From contig NZ_BCWU01000003.1 in NCBI RefSeq assembly GCF_001592365.1, positions 124,001-188,000 on the forward strand: a stretch of DNA of 64,000 nucleotides, written 5' to 3'. This stretch comes from Gordonia hydrophobica NBRC 16057. GTDB taxonomy: Bacteria; Actinomycetota; Actinomycetes; Mycobacteriales; Mycobacteriaceae. The notes under the pieces are model-generated. The model was not told the DNA's origin and did no database searches. It worked only from the letters and a program-made list of their open reading frames with translations. How positions within the stretch are numbered: position 1 is the first letter of the stretch; each line of letters begins with the position of its first letter. This document shows, piece by piece, positions 1 to 8,304 of this stretch. Position numbers and translations under genes: made by a program.

Positions 1-1015
1 CCAGCAGGCTGAACATCTGACGGTCTTCCAGCGCACGCCGGCGTTCAGTCTCGCCTGCGGCAACCGCGCGCTGACCGACGAAGAGGTCCGGAACTTCAAG
101 GACACCATCGACGAGCACAAGGCCAAGTCGATGGCCAGCGGCACCGGGCAGTACACCGACACCCTGGAGGTGAGCGCTCTGGAGCATTCGCCCCAGCAGC
201 GGGAGTCGGTCTATCAGGAACGCTGGGACCGTCACCGCGCCATCGATCTCATCGCGAGCTACCCGGACCTGTTCAGCAACCGCGAGGCCAATGAGACGAT
301 CGCCGAGTTCTTCCGCAGCAAGATTCGGGAGGCGGTCGCCGACCCCGAGCTCGCCGAGAAGCTCAGCCCGCGGACGTATCCCCTCGGCGCCAAGCGGATC
401 ACCCTGGACACCGACTACTTCCAGACGTACAACCGTGACAACGTCGACCTCATCAGCCTGCGGGAGCAGCCCTTGGAGACGTTCACCGACAAGGGGTTGC
501 GCGTCGGCGGAACGGAGGTGGAACTCGACGCCGTCGTTCTCGCGACGGGCTTCGACGCGATCACCGGACCACTGCTGAACATGGATATCCGCGGTGTCGG
601 CGGCACAAAGCTCAAGGACAAGTGGGCCGACGGACCCACCACCTATCTCGGCATCGCCGTCGACGAGTTCCCCAACATGTTCATGATCACCGGCCCCGGC
701 AGCCCCAACGTGCTGACGAACGTCATCTGCGCGATCGAACAGCACGTCGAGTGGACCGCCGACTTCATCGCTGCACTGGAGCGTCGAGGCGCCACGCGCG
801 TCGAGCCGTCGGCCGCGGACGCGGCGAAGTGGACCAGCGACGCCGTCGCGCTGGCCGACGACACCCTCTACCCCGAGGGAGAGTCGTGGTACACGGGCGT
901 CAACGTGCCCGGCAAGCCGCGGGTGATCATGTCGTACGTCGGCGGACTGGACGTCTACCGCCAGGCCTGCGACGAGGTCGCGGCGGACGACTACCGCGGA
1001 TTCGTCGTCGCCTGA
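1..1015 (+). CDS. Baeyer-Villiger flavin monooxygenase, C-terminal part
   Basis: The frame is open from base 2, so the gene starts to the left of the window; about 337 residues are visible, against roughly 540-600 in the family. The visible part begins at the conserved VFQRTP stretch that follows the second Rossmann domain. It carries the late FAD/NADPH-domain motif VLATGFD at about residue 181 of the fragment, then TGPGSPNVLTNV, as in cyclohexanone- and phenylacetone-type enzymes. Such enzymes use NADPH and O2 to turn a ketone into an ester or lactone. The nearby lactonase, alpha/beta hydrolase and alcohol dehydrogenase fit that chemistry. The N-terminal nucleotide-binding motifs and BVMO fingerprint are off-window, so a related N-hydroxylase cannot be fully excluded. 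A strong hairpin follows the stop. Confidence 0.85.
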   Translation, partial: QQAEHLTVFQRTPAFSLACGNRALTDEEVRNFKDTIDEHKAKSMASGTGQYTDTLEVSALEHSPQQRESVYQERWDRHRAIDLIASYPDLFSNREANETIAEFFRSKIREAVADPELAEKLSPRTYPLGAKRITLDTDYFQTYNRDNVDLISLREQPLETFTDKGLRVGGTEVELDAVVLATGFDAITGPLLNMDIRGVGGTKLKDKWADGPTTYLGIAVDEFPNMFMITGPGSPNVLTNVICAIEQHVEWTADFIAALERRGATRVEPSAADAAKWTSDAVALADDTLYPEGESWYTGVNVPGKPRVIMSYVGGLDVYRQACDEVAADDYRGFVVA

Positions 1016-1032
1016 GGTCAGGACAGCACACC

Positions 1033-1073
1033 GGACGTCCGCACCACCGACAGTGTCGGTGGTGCGGACGTCC
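1033..1073. terminator. Hairpin between convergent genes
   Basis: A near-perfect inverted repeat: GGACGTCCGCACCACCGAC pairs with its complement ending at 1073 across a three-base centre. It starts 17 bases after the monooxygenase stop and lies between convergent genes, so it can serve both. There is no T-run, as is common in high-GC actinobacteria. Confidence 0.75.
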
Positions 1074-1160
1074 TGAGTTTCGATTCCCGAAGGCGACCGC
1101 CGCCCAGGACGGTCGAGTGGCTCGTACGAGCGCGCATCACGCCGAGACCCTCAAGCCCGA

Positions 1161-1928
1161 TCAGCCGAGGAGTTGGCCGTTTCGCCATCCGATGTCCCAG
1201 GTGATCGGGCGCGCGAGCGCTTCGGGGTACTTCCGCGCCATGTACCTGGCGTACTCCTCGATGTGCTCGGCCATCGCTGCCTCCGAGGCGTCCGAATCCC
1301 GCAGCAGCAGCGCGTCCAGGATCCGCCGGTGCGCCTTGAGCACCGCCTGCCTGCGTCGCTCGTTGTAGTCGACGCCCACCACAGTGCCGTCGAAGATGTC
1401 CAGCATCGCGTTGATCAGGAACCCGAAGAGCGCGTTCTCCGTCGCCCAGGCCACTCCGTTGTGGAACTCTTTGTTCGTCTCCAGGAAGACGGCCCGATCA
1501 TCGAGATGGACGGCCATCCGGTCGACTGATTCCGCCAGGGCAGACAGCGACTCGTCCGACATCCGGGATGCCGCCAGCCGCGCGAGCAGCGGTTCGATGC
1601 CGCCTCGGGTCTCGGCGACGGTGGCGAACGGTGCGTTCTCGAACTGCAACAGCAGCAGCATCGCGTTCGCGAGAGCTGACGAGTCGGGCTTTTCGATGGT
1701 CGGACCACCTCCGGGCCCCGGCTTGAGCGACAACACGTTCTGCAATTCAAGGAAGCGGAGCGCCTCGCGCAGCGTGCCGCGGCCGACGCCGTACGCTTCC
1801 AGCATCGCCCGTTCGGCAGGCAATCGATCGCCGACCGTGAGACCACGGCGGTCGATGTCCTGGACGATTCCCCTCGCCACGATCAGCGCGACCTTCTCCG
1901 ACCTCGCGCCTCCCCGATGCGATGTCAT
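1161..1928 (-). CDS. FadR/GntR-family (FCD) transcriptional regulator
   Basis: This 255-residue protein has an N-terminal winged helix (GDRLPAERAMLEAYGVGRGT then LREALRFLE) and an all-helical FCD ligand-binding domain from about residue 75. FCD regulators bind small carboxylates or acyl-CoAs and usually repress catabolic genes. I chose the start at 1928 because AAAGGA sits just upstream; an in-frame ATG at 1946 would add six residues. The upstream gap holds an AT-rich site shared with three other promoters of the island, suggesting autoregulation and control of that set. It resembles the second FCD regulator at 16592-17332, including the unusual KPGPxGGP turn. The effector cannot be told from sequence. 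Confidence 0.85.
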   Translation of the reverse strand: MTSHRGGARSEKVALIVARGIVQDIDRRGLTVGDRLPAERAMLEAYGVGRGTLREALRFLELQNVLSLKPGPGGGPTIEKPDSSALANAMLLLLQFENAPFATVAETRGGIEPLLARLAASRMSDESLSALAESVDRMAVHLDDRAVFLETNKEFHNGVAWATENALFGFLINAMLDIFDGTVVGVDYNERRRQAVLKAHRRILDALLLRDSDASEAAMAEHIEEYARYMARKYPEALARPITWDIGWRNGQLLG

Positions 1929-2021
1929 CCGCGTTCCTTTCCACATGACACCCCCGACCGTCCGAAGCCGCCGAACACACAGCGGATCGGAGCCGGCCAG
2001 ATACGAACAAATTCATGATAT

Positions 2022-2036
2022 AGATAATCATAATAT
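2022..2036 (-). promoter_or_regulatory. Candidate operator, site A
   Basis: On the minus strand the 15-mer ATATTATGATTATCT matches 9 of 12 fixed positions of CTATnATnATnATAG, the pattern drawn from sites C and D. It lies in an AT-rich island (2009-2040) about 95 bases upstream of the FCD regulator start, in otherwise GC-rich DNA. An overlapping near-palindrome TCATAATATGA spans 2028-2038. Confidence 0.45.
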
Positions 2037-2052
2037 GACGCTTATCGCGTCG

Positions 2053-2808
2053 TCACTCTCGGCGCAGCCTGAACGCCGTCACCGCCTCGCGGTGCTCCGG
2101 TGTGCCGAACAGCAGCGCGGTCGCCTCGACCGACTCCGCATAACCGGACTCGGTGTCTCTGTTGATGTACGCCTTCGCCACTCGCACCCCCAGCGACGAG
2201 TGTGCTGCGATCTCGCGAGCGGTCGCCAGCGCGCGTTCGAGGAGGTCCTCGTCCGGAACCGTCTCCACCACCAGTCCCGCGCGCTCGAGCACCTCCGGAC
2301 CCACGGTGCGGCCGGTCAGGGCGAGACACCGCGTCCAGTGCCTGCCGATCACCTCCGGTGCGCGGATCACCCCGTACCCGGGCATCAGCCCGACGGTCAC
2401 CTCCTTGAAGGAGAATCTCGCCGAGCTTCCCGCGACGACGACGTCGCACGCCAGAGCCAATTCCAGGCCACCTCCGTACGCGATGCCGTTGACCGCGGCG
2501 ATCACCGGAATCGCGCATCGCTCCACACTGTGGAACGCCTCGTAGACGCGCCGCAGATGCGGTCGTACTCGGCCGACGTCACCGTCGAGGTCGGCGAACA
2601 TGTCGATGTCGCCTCCGGCGGAGAAGGCTCGGCCCTCACCCGTGAGCACGACAGCGCGGAGCGTCGTCGACCGGCCCAATTCCTCGGTGAGCGTCACCAA
2701 CTCGTCGAACCACACCGTGTCCATCGCGTTGAGTTTGTCCGGACGGCACATGGTGATCAGACCGACCCCGTCACCGAGGTCCTCGACCCGGAACCGTTCA
2801 AAACTCAT
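2053..2808 (-). CDS. Enoyl-CoA hydratase/isomerase family protein
   Basis: This 251-residue crotonase-fold protein probably hydrates an enoyl-CoA in beta-oxidation of the island's substrate. The oxyanion-hole segment AFSAGGDIDM is at about residues 61-70 and the second glycine-rich loop IAYGGGLELALACD at about 109-122. The start at 2808 makes an ATGA overlap with the acyl-CoA ligase stop, so the two are translationally coupled and likely act in sequence. It is the last gene of the long minus-strand operon that begins with the binding protein at 10652. Exact substrate, and hydratase versus isomerase activity, cannot be settled. Confidence 0.88.
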   Translation of the reverse strand: MSFERFRVEDLGDGVGLITMCRPDKLNAMDTVWFDELVTLTEELGRSTTLRAVVLTGEGRAFSAGGDIDMFADLDGDVGRVRPHLRRVYEAFHSVERCAIPVIAAVNGIAYGGGLELALACDVVVAGSSARFSFKEVTVGLMPGYGVIRAPEVIGRHWTRCLALTGRTVGPEVLERAGLVVETVPDEDLLERALATAREIAAHSSLGVRVAKAYINRDTESGYAESVEATALLFGTPEHREAVTAFRLRRE

Positions 2809-4379
2809 GTCCGAACCGCCTCGCGGTCCCAGGTCTGGGCGGTGATGCCGTCCGCGCGCAATCGGTACTTCTCGACACGTTGACTGTGCGTCAGCGGCAG
2901 TCGATCCATCACGCGGACGTATCGCGGGCGGGCGAACGACGTCAGCCGTCCATCGACCCGAGCCATGAGCGTCGCGGGATCGAGTCGGGCGCCGGGCGCC
3001 GGCACCACAGCGATCGCCACGTCCTCCTCTGACAGTTCCGACGGCACCCCGTACGCGGCCACCTGGGCCACGTCGGGGTCGTCGGAGACCACTCGCTCGA
3101 TCTCCCACGACGAGATGTTCTCCCCTCGTCGACGGATCGTGTCCTTGACGCGGTCAACGAAGGTGAGGAAGCCGTCCGCATCCAGCACGCCGCGGTCGCC
3201 GGTGTGGAACCACAGATCTCGCCATGCCTGGACTGATGACTCCGGGCGGGCGTCGTAGCCGTCGAACATCATTCCGGGCCGCTTCGGCCGTACGACGATC
3301 TCACCGACCACTCCGCACGCGACCGGTTCGTCGTGGTCGTCGACGACGCGGACGTGATAGTTCACCGACTCGGTGCCCGCCGTTCCGATCCGACGCCGTG
3401 ACGGCGGCATGTCGCAGACGATCGACGTCTCCGTGCTGCCGTAGATCTCGGTGAGTTCGATGCCGAAGCGGTCCTCGACGGCAGTGAAGATCTCCGCTGG
3501 ACACGGCGCACCGAAGGCCGCGCGCACGGGATGTCCGCGATCGTCGCCGCGCGGCGGCTGTTTGAACAGAATGCTCATCATCGCGCCCTGATAATTGAAC
3601 GCGGTGATCCGCTCGGCTCGACAGATGTCCCAGAACTGTGAGGCCGAGAAGGCACGGTGCAGGATTACGTCGGCACCGGCCTCGATACCTGCCATCACCG
3701 AGCAGTATCGAGCATTGGAGTGATAGAGCGGGAACACGCTGTAGAGGCGGTCCGCACTGGTGTATCGCATCAGGCCGACGGTGTGGCGGGCCAGATTGAC
3801 GTTGGCGCGGTGACTGAGCACCACACCTTTCGGCGGACCCGTCGTGCCCGAGGTGTACAGGACGACCGCCGCCGAGCGTGGGTCGACGGAGGGCGGTGCG
3901 ATCTCGGGCGGGGCATCCGTGGACGAGGCCAGGAGTGCAGCGAAGTCGAGAGCGTCCGGATCGGTGCCGCTGCTTCGATCCGCGATGATCACCCGTTCGA
4001 TCGACGCAATCCGCCCGGCGATCCCCGCAACGCGGTCGGACGATGCGGCGTCGCAGATCACCACGCGGACCTCGGCCCGATCGAGGCAGTACTCGAGGAG
4101 GTCGGTGCCGGAGTCGGGATTCAACGGCACTTCCACCAGCCCCGCGCGAGCGATCGAGAACCAGGCTTGCAACGCGACCACCGACGCCCCCATCACCACA
4201 CCGACGCGATCGCCGGGTCGCAGTCCGAGTGCAGACAGCCCGGCGGCCGCCACGGTGGCGACCGCGTCCAGTTCCGCGGCGGTGGTGGACCGTCCGTCGA
4301 CGGTGATGTGCGTGCCTCGATCGGCACACTCGGACAACCAGTCTCCGATGCTCGGGGCGTAGCCGCCGTCTCGGATCAT
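2805..4379 (-). CDS. Acyl-CoA synthetase (AMP-forming, ANL superfamily)
   Basis: This 524-residue adenylating enzyme probably activates a carboxylic acid with ATP and CoA. The P-loop motif LYTSGTTGPPKG is at about residues 174-185, the adenine-binding motif EIYGSTET near 313, and the hinge motif FVDRVKDTIRRRGENIS near 420. The expected C-terminal catalytic lysine region reads SQRVEKYRLR rather than the usual TGK form. Four-base ATGA overlaps join it to the hydratase downstream and the PPOX protein upstream. Coupling to a Liv-type importer suggests the imported compound, or its oxidation product, is activated here. Confidence 0.88.
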   Translation of the reverse strand: MIRDGGYAPSIGDWLSECADRGTHITVDGRSTTAAELDAVATVAAAGLSALGLRPGDRVGVVMGASVVALQAWFSIARAGLVEVPLNPDSGTDLLEYCLDRAEVRVVICDAASSDRVAGIAGRIASIERVIIADRSSGTDPDALDFAALLASSTDAPPEIAPPSVDPRSAAVVLYTSGTTGPPKGVVLSHRANVNLARHTVGLMRYTSADRLYSVFPLYHSNARYCSVMAGIEAGADVILHRAFSASQFWDICRAERITAFNYQGAMMSILFKQPPRGDDRGHPVRAAFGAPCPAEIFTAVEDRFGIELTEIYGSTETSIVCDMPPSRRRIGTAGTESVNYHVRVVDDHDEPVACGVVGEIVVRPKRPGMMFDGYDARPESSVQAWRDLWFHTGDRGVLDADGFLTFVDRVKDTIRRRGENISSWEIERVVSDDPDVAQVAAYGVPSELSEEDVAIAVVPAPGARLDPATLMARVDGRLTSFARPRYVRVMDRLPLTHSQRVEKYRLRADGITAQTWDREAVRT

Positions 4380-4933
4380 GTCGCGGCCCGCCCGTCCACC
4401 TCGCGTGTCGGTGCCGGTCCGCCTCGGCCGTCGCCTGCGAGCCGCCGGGAGTCGTGGCTGGCCACCGTCTCGGACGGCGTCACTTCGATGAGCAACCGTC
4501 GTGGGCTGGTCAGCAGGTCGATGAACTTCTCCGGATGAGTCGGCGCCAGCCGCATCGCGAGCAGATCCAGCTTGTCACCGAGTCCGGCGATGTCGCGATG
4601 CACGGTGGCGTGGCCTTTGACGGCGAGCATCTGACGACCTCGGGCCCCGGTGCCGGTGCCCGAGACGACGATCGACACGCGGGGATCGCGCTGCACGCCG
4701 CGAACCTGGACGCGCCCGTCCACGCTGGTGAACCAGAACCGGCCATCGTCGACGGCGAAGCTCAGCACCACTGCCGCAGGCGCTCCGTCCCGGTCAAGGA
4801 AACAGAAGGTGCATTCGGTCTGCTCGGCGAGGAGGGCCGACGCGGCCTCCGCGGTGAGCCGAGCATGAGCGAGCCTCTCGATGTCAGTGCTGCCGGGACG
4901 CGACTGCCCGCCGGGTGCGGTCGGCTCCGTCAT
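4376..4933 (-). CDS. PPOX-class (flavin/F420 split-barrel) protein
   Basis: This 185-residue protein has the split-barrel pattern of pyridoxamine-5'-phosphate-oxidase-like proteins: TFCFLDRDGAPAAVVLSFAV, then DGRFWFTSVDGRVQVRGVQR DPRVSIVV. Family members bind FMN or F420 and reduce or oxidise small molecules; actinobacterial forms are often F420-dependent. It lies within the transporter/CoA-ligase operon with 4-base overlaps on both sides, so a redox step on the same substrate is plausible. The last 30 residues are Arg/Gly/Asp-rich and probably unstructured. The cofactor is unproven. Confidence 0.7.
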   Translation of the reverse strand: MTEPTAPGGQSRPGSTDIERLAHARLTAEAASALLAEQTECTFCFLDRDGAPAAVVLSFAVDDGRFWFTSVDGRVQVRGVQRDPRVSIVVSGTGTGARGRQMLAVKGHATVHRDIAGLGDKLDLLAMRLAPTHPEKFIDLLTSPRRLLIEVTPSETVASHDSRRLAGDGRGGPAPTREVDGRAAT

Positions 4934-5745
4934 CGGTCTTCACCCGTCTCGTCGAGCCCCGTCCTCTCCAGCCCGGTCCCCTCCAGGCCCGTCCTCTCCA
5001 GCCCTGTCTTCTCCAGCCTCACCGGGTCGGATTCGGTCTCATCGAGAACGGCGTCACCGAGGACCGCGTGCACAGCCGCCTTGTCTGCGTCTGCCGCGGC
5101 GCCAGCCCAGACGGTCTTCCCGCGAGTGATGACCGATACGCGATCGGCGATGCGCAGACCGGCGTCGGCGTTCTGCTCGACGATGAGCACCGCGATCCCC
5201 CGGTCGGCAATCGCTCGGACACTCGTCATCACCGAGTCGACCATCGTCGGCGCGAGCCCCATCGACGGCTCGTCCATCAGGATCACCGTGGGCTGAGCCA
5301 TCACCGCGCGCCCGAAGGCGAGCATCTGCTGCTCGCCACCGCTGAGCAGACCCGCTTGCGAGCGCCGCCGGTCGTAGAGGATCGGGAACTGCTCATAGAC
5401 CTCGGCGATCGTCTTCTCGACCGCACCGCGCGGGGCTCGGTAGCCGCCGATCTTCAGGTTCTCCTCGACGGTGAGCGTGGCGAACACCCGCCGACCCTCG
5501 GGCACGAGGACCAGGCGGTTGCGCACCATGGTGTGGGCTCGACTGCCCGCCAGATCGACACCGTTGACCACGACCGATCCGGACTTCGGTCTGTGGTAGC
5601 CGGCCACCGCCCGCAGACTGGTCGTCTTCCCGGCGCCGTTGGCGCCGAGGAGCAGCGTCACCTCGCCGACGGCGGCGCGCAGACTGACTCCCTGTACCGC
5701 GTTGACGGCGCCGTAACTCACCTTCAAATCGGTGACTTCAAGCAT
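4930..5745 (-). CDS. livF: Branched-chain-type ABC transporter ATPase LivF
   Basis: A 271-residue ATPase of the hydrophobic amino acid uptake family. Walker A is GANGAGKTTS at about residues 34-43, the signature is LLSGGEQQMLAFGRA near 132, and Walker B is VILMDEPSMGLAP. It pairs with the LivG-type ATPase encoded just upstream, with which it overlaps by 8 bases. LivF is normally about 235 residues. Here the last 25 or so are a low-complexity tail with repeated TGLER/TGLEG/TGLDE units, encoded by a 15-bp tandem repeat. The gene contexts suggest the cargo is a catabolic substrate rather than leucine. Confidence 0.9.
   Translation of the reverse strand: MLEVTDLKVSYGAVNAVQGVSLRAAVGEVTLLLGANGAGKTTSLRAVAGYHRPKSGSVVVNGVDLAGSRAHTMVRNRLVLVPEGRRVFATLTVEENLKIGGYRAPRGAVEKTIAEVYEQFPILYDRRRSQAGLLSGGEQQMLAFGRAVMAQPTVILMDEPSMGLAPTMVDSVMTSVRAIADRGIAVLIVEQNADAGLRIADRVSVITRGKTVWAGAAADADKAAVHAVLGDAVLDETESDPVRLEKTGLERTGLEGTGLERTGLDETGEDR
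4954..5013. repeat. 15-bp tandem repeat inside livF 3' end
   Basis: Four consecutive 15-base units (plus-strand forms GAGCCCCGTCCTCTC, CAGCCCGGTCCCCTC, CAGGCCCGTCCTCTC, CAGCCCTGTCTTCTC) with decayed copies on each side. Each unit encodes five residues of the LERTG type, so changes in copy number keep the frame. Confidence 0.8.
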
Positions 5746-6487
5746 TGCCGGCCGCCTTCCCGAGATACGACTCCCGAACCGCCTCGTCGGCGACCACAGC
5801 TTCGGGGTCGCCCTGCGCGATCAGTTCTCCCTGGTTCATGCCGAACAGGTAGTCACAGACGTCGACCATCATCGGCACGTCGTGTTCGACGAGCAGTTGG
5901 GTGAAACCCTCGACCTGCAGTGCTCGCATCAATTCGCTGACCTCGTCACGCTCGGCGGTGTTCATACCTGCGGTCGGTTCGTCGAGCAGCAGTAGCCGCG
6001 GGCACGCGACGATCGCCCGAGCGATCTCGACGCGCCGCTGCATGCCGTACGACAGTTCGCTCGGTCGCATGCGCGCGACCGCGGCGACACCGACACGTTC
6101 CATCACCTCGTCGACCGTCGACGTGAGTTGGTCACGTCGATCACGAGACACTGTGTCGACGCCCAATTGCACGTTGTCGCGCACCGTGCGGTCATCGATC
6201 AGGCGCACGGTCTGAAAGGTTCGTGCCACGCCGAGATGTGCCACTGCGTGGGGTCGGACGGTCGTGAACTCGCGTCCGTCGAACCGCATGATTCCCCGTG
6301 TGAGGGGGTTGAGTCGGGTGATGGCGCCCAGCAACGTGGATTTGCCTGAACCGTTGGCCCCCATGATCCCGTAGATGCGTCCCTGATGGAGGTCCAGCGA
6401 AACGCCGTCGACCGCCTTGACACCGCCGAAGTGCACGGCGATGTCGGTCAATTCCAGAAGGGGAACCTGTCGATCGTCTCCGGTCAT
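5738..6487 (-). CDS. livG: Branched-chain-type ABC transporter ATPase LivG
   Basis: A 249-residue ATPase: Walker A MGANGSGKST at about residues 38-47, signature LSYGMQRRVEIARAI, Walker B LLLLDEPTAGMN. The long form of the helical region and the C-terminal VEHDVPMMVDVCDYLFGMNQGELIAQGDPEAV-type ending are typical of LivG. It overlaps livM by 4 bases and livF by 8, as expected for subunits made in equal amounts. Confidence 0.9.
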   Translation of the reverse strand: MTGDDRQVPLLELTDIAVHFGGVKAVDGVSLDLHQGRIYGIMGANGSGKSTLLGAITRLNPLTRGIMRFDGREFTTVRPHAVAHLGVARTFQTVRLIDDRTVRDNVQLGVDTVSRDRRDQLTSTVDEVMERVGVAAVARMRPSELSYGMQRRVEIARAIVACPRLLLLDEPTAGMNTAERDEVSELMRALQVEGFTQLLVEHDVPMMVDVCDYLFGMNQGELIAQGDPEAVVADEAVRESYLGKAAGNA

Positions 6488-7383
6488 GGCATTGCCTCCA
6501 CTGTCTCGCTGTGCGGCGGTGCGTCATCGACGCGCACGTCTCTGGTACGGACTCGATGCCAGAGGTCGCGCACGACGCCGAGCACGCCGTTCGGCAGAAA
6601 GAGCGCCGCCAGCACCACGATGACGCCGTAGATGAACTCTTCCCACTGGCTGACGAACGACACGAGTGTCGGTAGCCAGACGAACACGATGGATCCGATC
6701 AGGACCCCGATCCACGAGCGCGTTCCACCGACCACGATCACCGTCAGTGCGAGAACCACCAGGTGGAAGTTCACCTCCGCCGGGGTGATTGTGCTGCGCA
6801 ACAGCGTCGTGATGGCGCCGGCGAGTCCGCCCACCAGTCCGGACGCGAGGAAGCTCAGTTTGCGGTATCGCGCCACGTTGATGCCCATCGCGTTCGCGAG
6901 TTCGGGGTCTTCGCGAACCGCGTCGATCCGCCGTGACAGCCCACGCGACTCGGTGAGTTGTGTGAGCGCGATGACGATGATCGTGACGACCAGAATCGAC
7001 TCGAAGGTCAGGTCGCCGAGCGCGCCGAACAGCCCTGCTGCCCCGCCGGTGAGTTCGCCGCCGTTCACGGCCACGACAGCCACGATCAGGGTGAACGCGA
7101 TGGTGGCCATACCGAGGTACAGACCGTTGAGCTTGTGAATGATCAACCCGAGGAGATACACCACGATGCCCGGTATGAGCATGCCGAGGACGATCGACGG
7201 GAGAGTCGCCCAGCCCAGGTGCAGCATGGCTGCCGCGGCGGTGTAGCCGCCGATGCCGAAAGCGCCGATGCCTGCGAAGGAGAACACGCCCATCCGCATG
7301 GGGATCTGGATGCTCAATGCCATCAACACGGTGGTGAGCGTCTGCTGCAGCAGAACGGTGTTGGAGTAGTACCAGTCGCTCAT
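6484..7383 (-). CDS. livM: ABC transporter permease LivM
   Basis: A 299-residue integral membrane protein with about 9 hydrophobic segments. It carries the LivM/LivH-family coupling motif region SRRIDAVREDPELANAMGIN (about residues 165-184), which contacts the ATPases. I placed the start at 7383 because it forms an ATGA overlap with the livH stop; the longer frame upstream runs through livH codons. It pairs with LivH to form the inner-membrane channel. Confidence 0.88.
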   Translation of the reverse strand: MSDWYYSNTVLLQQTLTTVLMALSIQIPMRMGVFSFAGIGAFGIGGYTAAAAMLHLGWATLPSIVLGMLIPGIVVYLLGLIIHKLNGLYLGMATIAFTLIVAVVAVNGGELTGGAAGLFGALGDLTFESILVVTIIVIALTQLTESRGLSRRIDAVREDPELANAMGINVARYRKLSFLASGLVGGLAGAITTLLRSTITPAEVNFHLVVLALTVIVVGGTRSWIGVLIGSIVFVWLPTLVSFVSQWEEFIYGVIVVLAALFLPNGVLGVVRDLWHRVRTRDVRVDDAPPHSETVEAMP

Positions 7384-8264
7384 GTGCGTCTCACTTCCTT
7401 CGTGCCGAACATGCCCTGCGGTCGGAACAGCAGCACCAGGAAGATCAACCCGAACGACACCGCGTCGACCCACGTGCCGAAACCGAGATGGATCATCACC
7501 GTCTCCGCGGCCGCCAGGATGTAGGCGCCGAGCACCGCGCCCCCCATCGAACCGAGACCACCGAGGACGATGATCGCGAAGGCCTTGATCAGCAACGGAT
7601 CACCCGATTCCGGAGCGATCGCCCCCAATTGCAGGGTCAGGAGAGCTCCTGCCAGTCCGGCCAGCGCGCCTGCGACGGCCATCGTGCTCAGCGCGAGTGC
7701 GCTGCGGTTGACGCCCATGCCTTCGCTCGTCTCCGGATCGACGCCGATCGCGCGCAGCGCCAGCCCCTGCCGAGACTTCTTGAGCCACATGGTCAGTCCG
7801 ACACCGATTCCGATGGCGGCGACAAGAATGATGAGGGTGGTCGTGGACAGTCGGATGCCCGCGAACTCATAGACCGAGGGCGTGTAGCCGGCGTCGAAGC
7901 CGAACGGACTCGCACCGCTGACCCGCTGCGCCACGGCGATCGGGATGGCCGAGACTCCGATTCCCGCGATGATGATCCGCAGTTCCGTGGCCCGGTGGTC
8001 GGCGCCTGCGTTGACGATCCGCTGGAAGACGAGCAACTGGGTCAGCAGTGACACCACCGCTCCGACGGCCACCGCGATCAGGAGCACCACCGGAAGCGGA
8101 AGTGCAGCCTCCTTGGTCACCAAGTGCGCGACCAGAACGGAGAAGACGAAGGTGGCTCCGTGTGCGAAGTTCAGGATGCCGATCGTTCCCCAGGCCAACG
8201 CCATGCCGAGTGTGAAGAGGAGGTACACCGAGCCCAATGTCGCCGCATTCAGGATCTCCTGCAT
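7380..8264 (-). CDS. livH: ABC transporter permease LivH
   Basis: A 294-residue permease with the LivH hallmark near the N-terminus (YLLFTLGMALAWGTIGILNF, then AHG) and the cytoplasmic coupling segment GLALRAIGVDPETSEGMGVN. A GGAGGG ribosome-binding site 8 bases upstream supports the start at 8264. About eight membrane segments are visible. It lies 40 bases downstream of the nearer binding-protein gene. Confidence 0.88.
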   Translation of the reverse strand: MQEILNAATLGSVYLLFTLGMALAWGTIGILNFAHGATFVFSVLVAHLVTKEAALPLPVVLLIAVAVGAVVSLLTQLLVFQRIVNAGADHRATELRIIIAGIGVSAIPIAVAQRVSGASPFGFDAGYTPSVYEFAGIRLSTTTLIILVAAIGIGVGLTMWLKKSRQGLALRAIGVDPETSEGMGVNRSALALSTMAVAGALAGLAGALLTLQLGAIAPESGDPLLIKAFAIIVLGGLGSMGGAVLGAYILAAAETVMIHLGFGTWVDAVSFGLIFLVLLFRPQGMFGTKEVRRT

Positions 8265-8304
8265 GGCGGGCTCCCTCCACCGATCGCGGTCCCGTTCTGT
8301 GTGT

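Noticed and set aside
1384..2883. A 499-codon plus-strand frame across the FCD regulator and hydratase genes.
   Set aside because: Ser/Arg-rich translation antisense to two well-supported genes and crossing their intergenic operator.
4954..5013. CRISPR-like array (short regular repeats).
   Set aside because: Units are 15 bp, adjacent without spacers, and within a coding frame.
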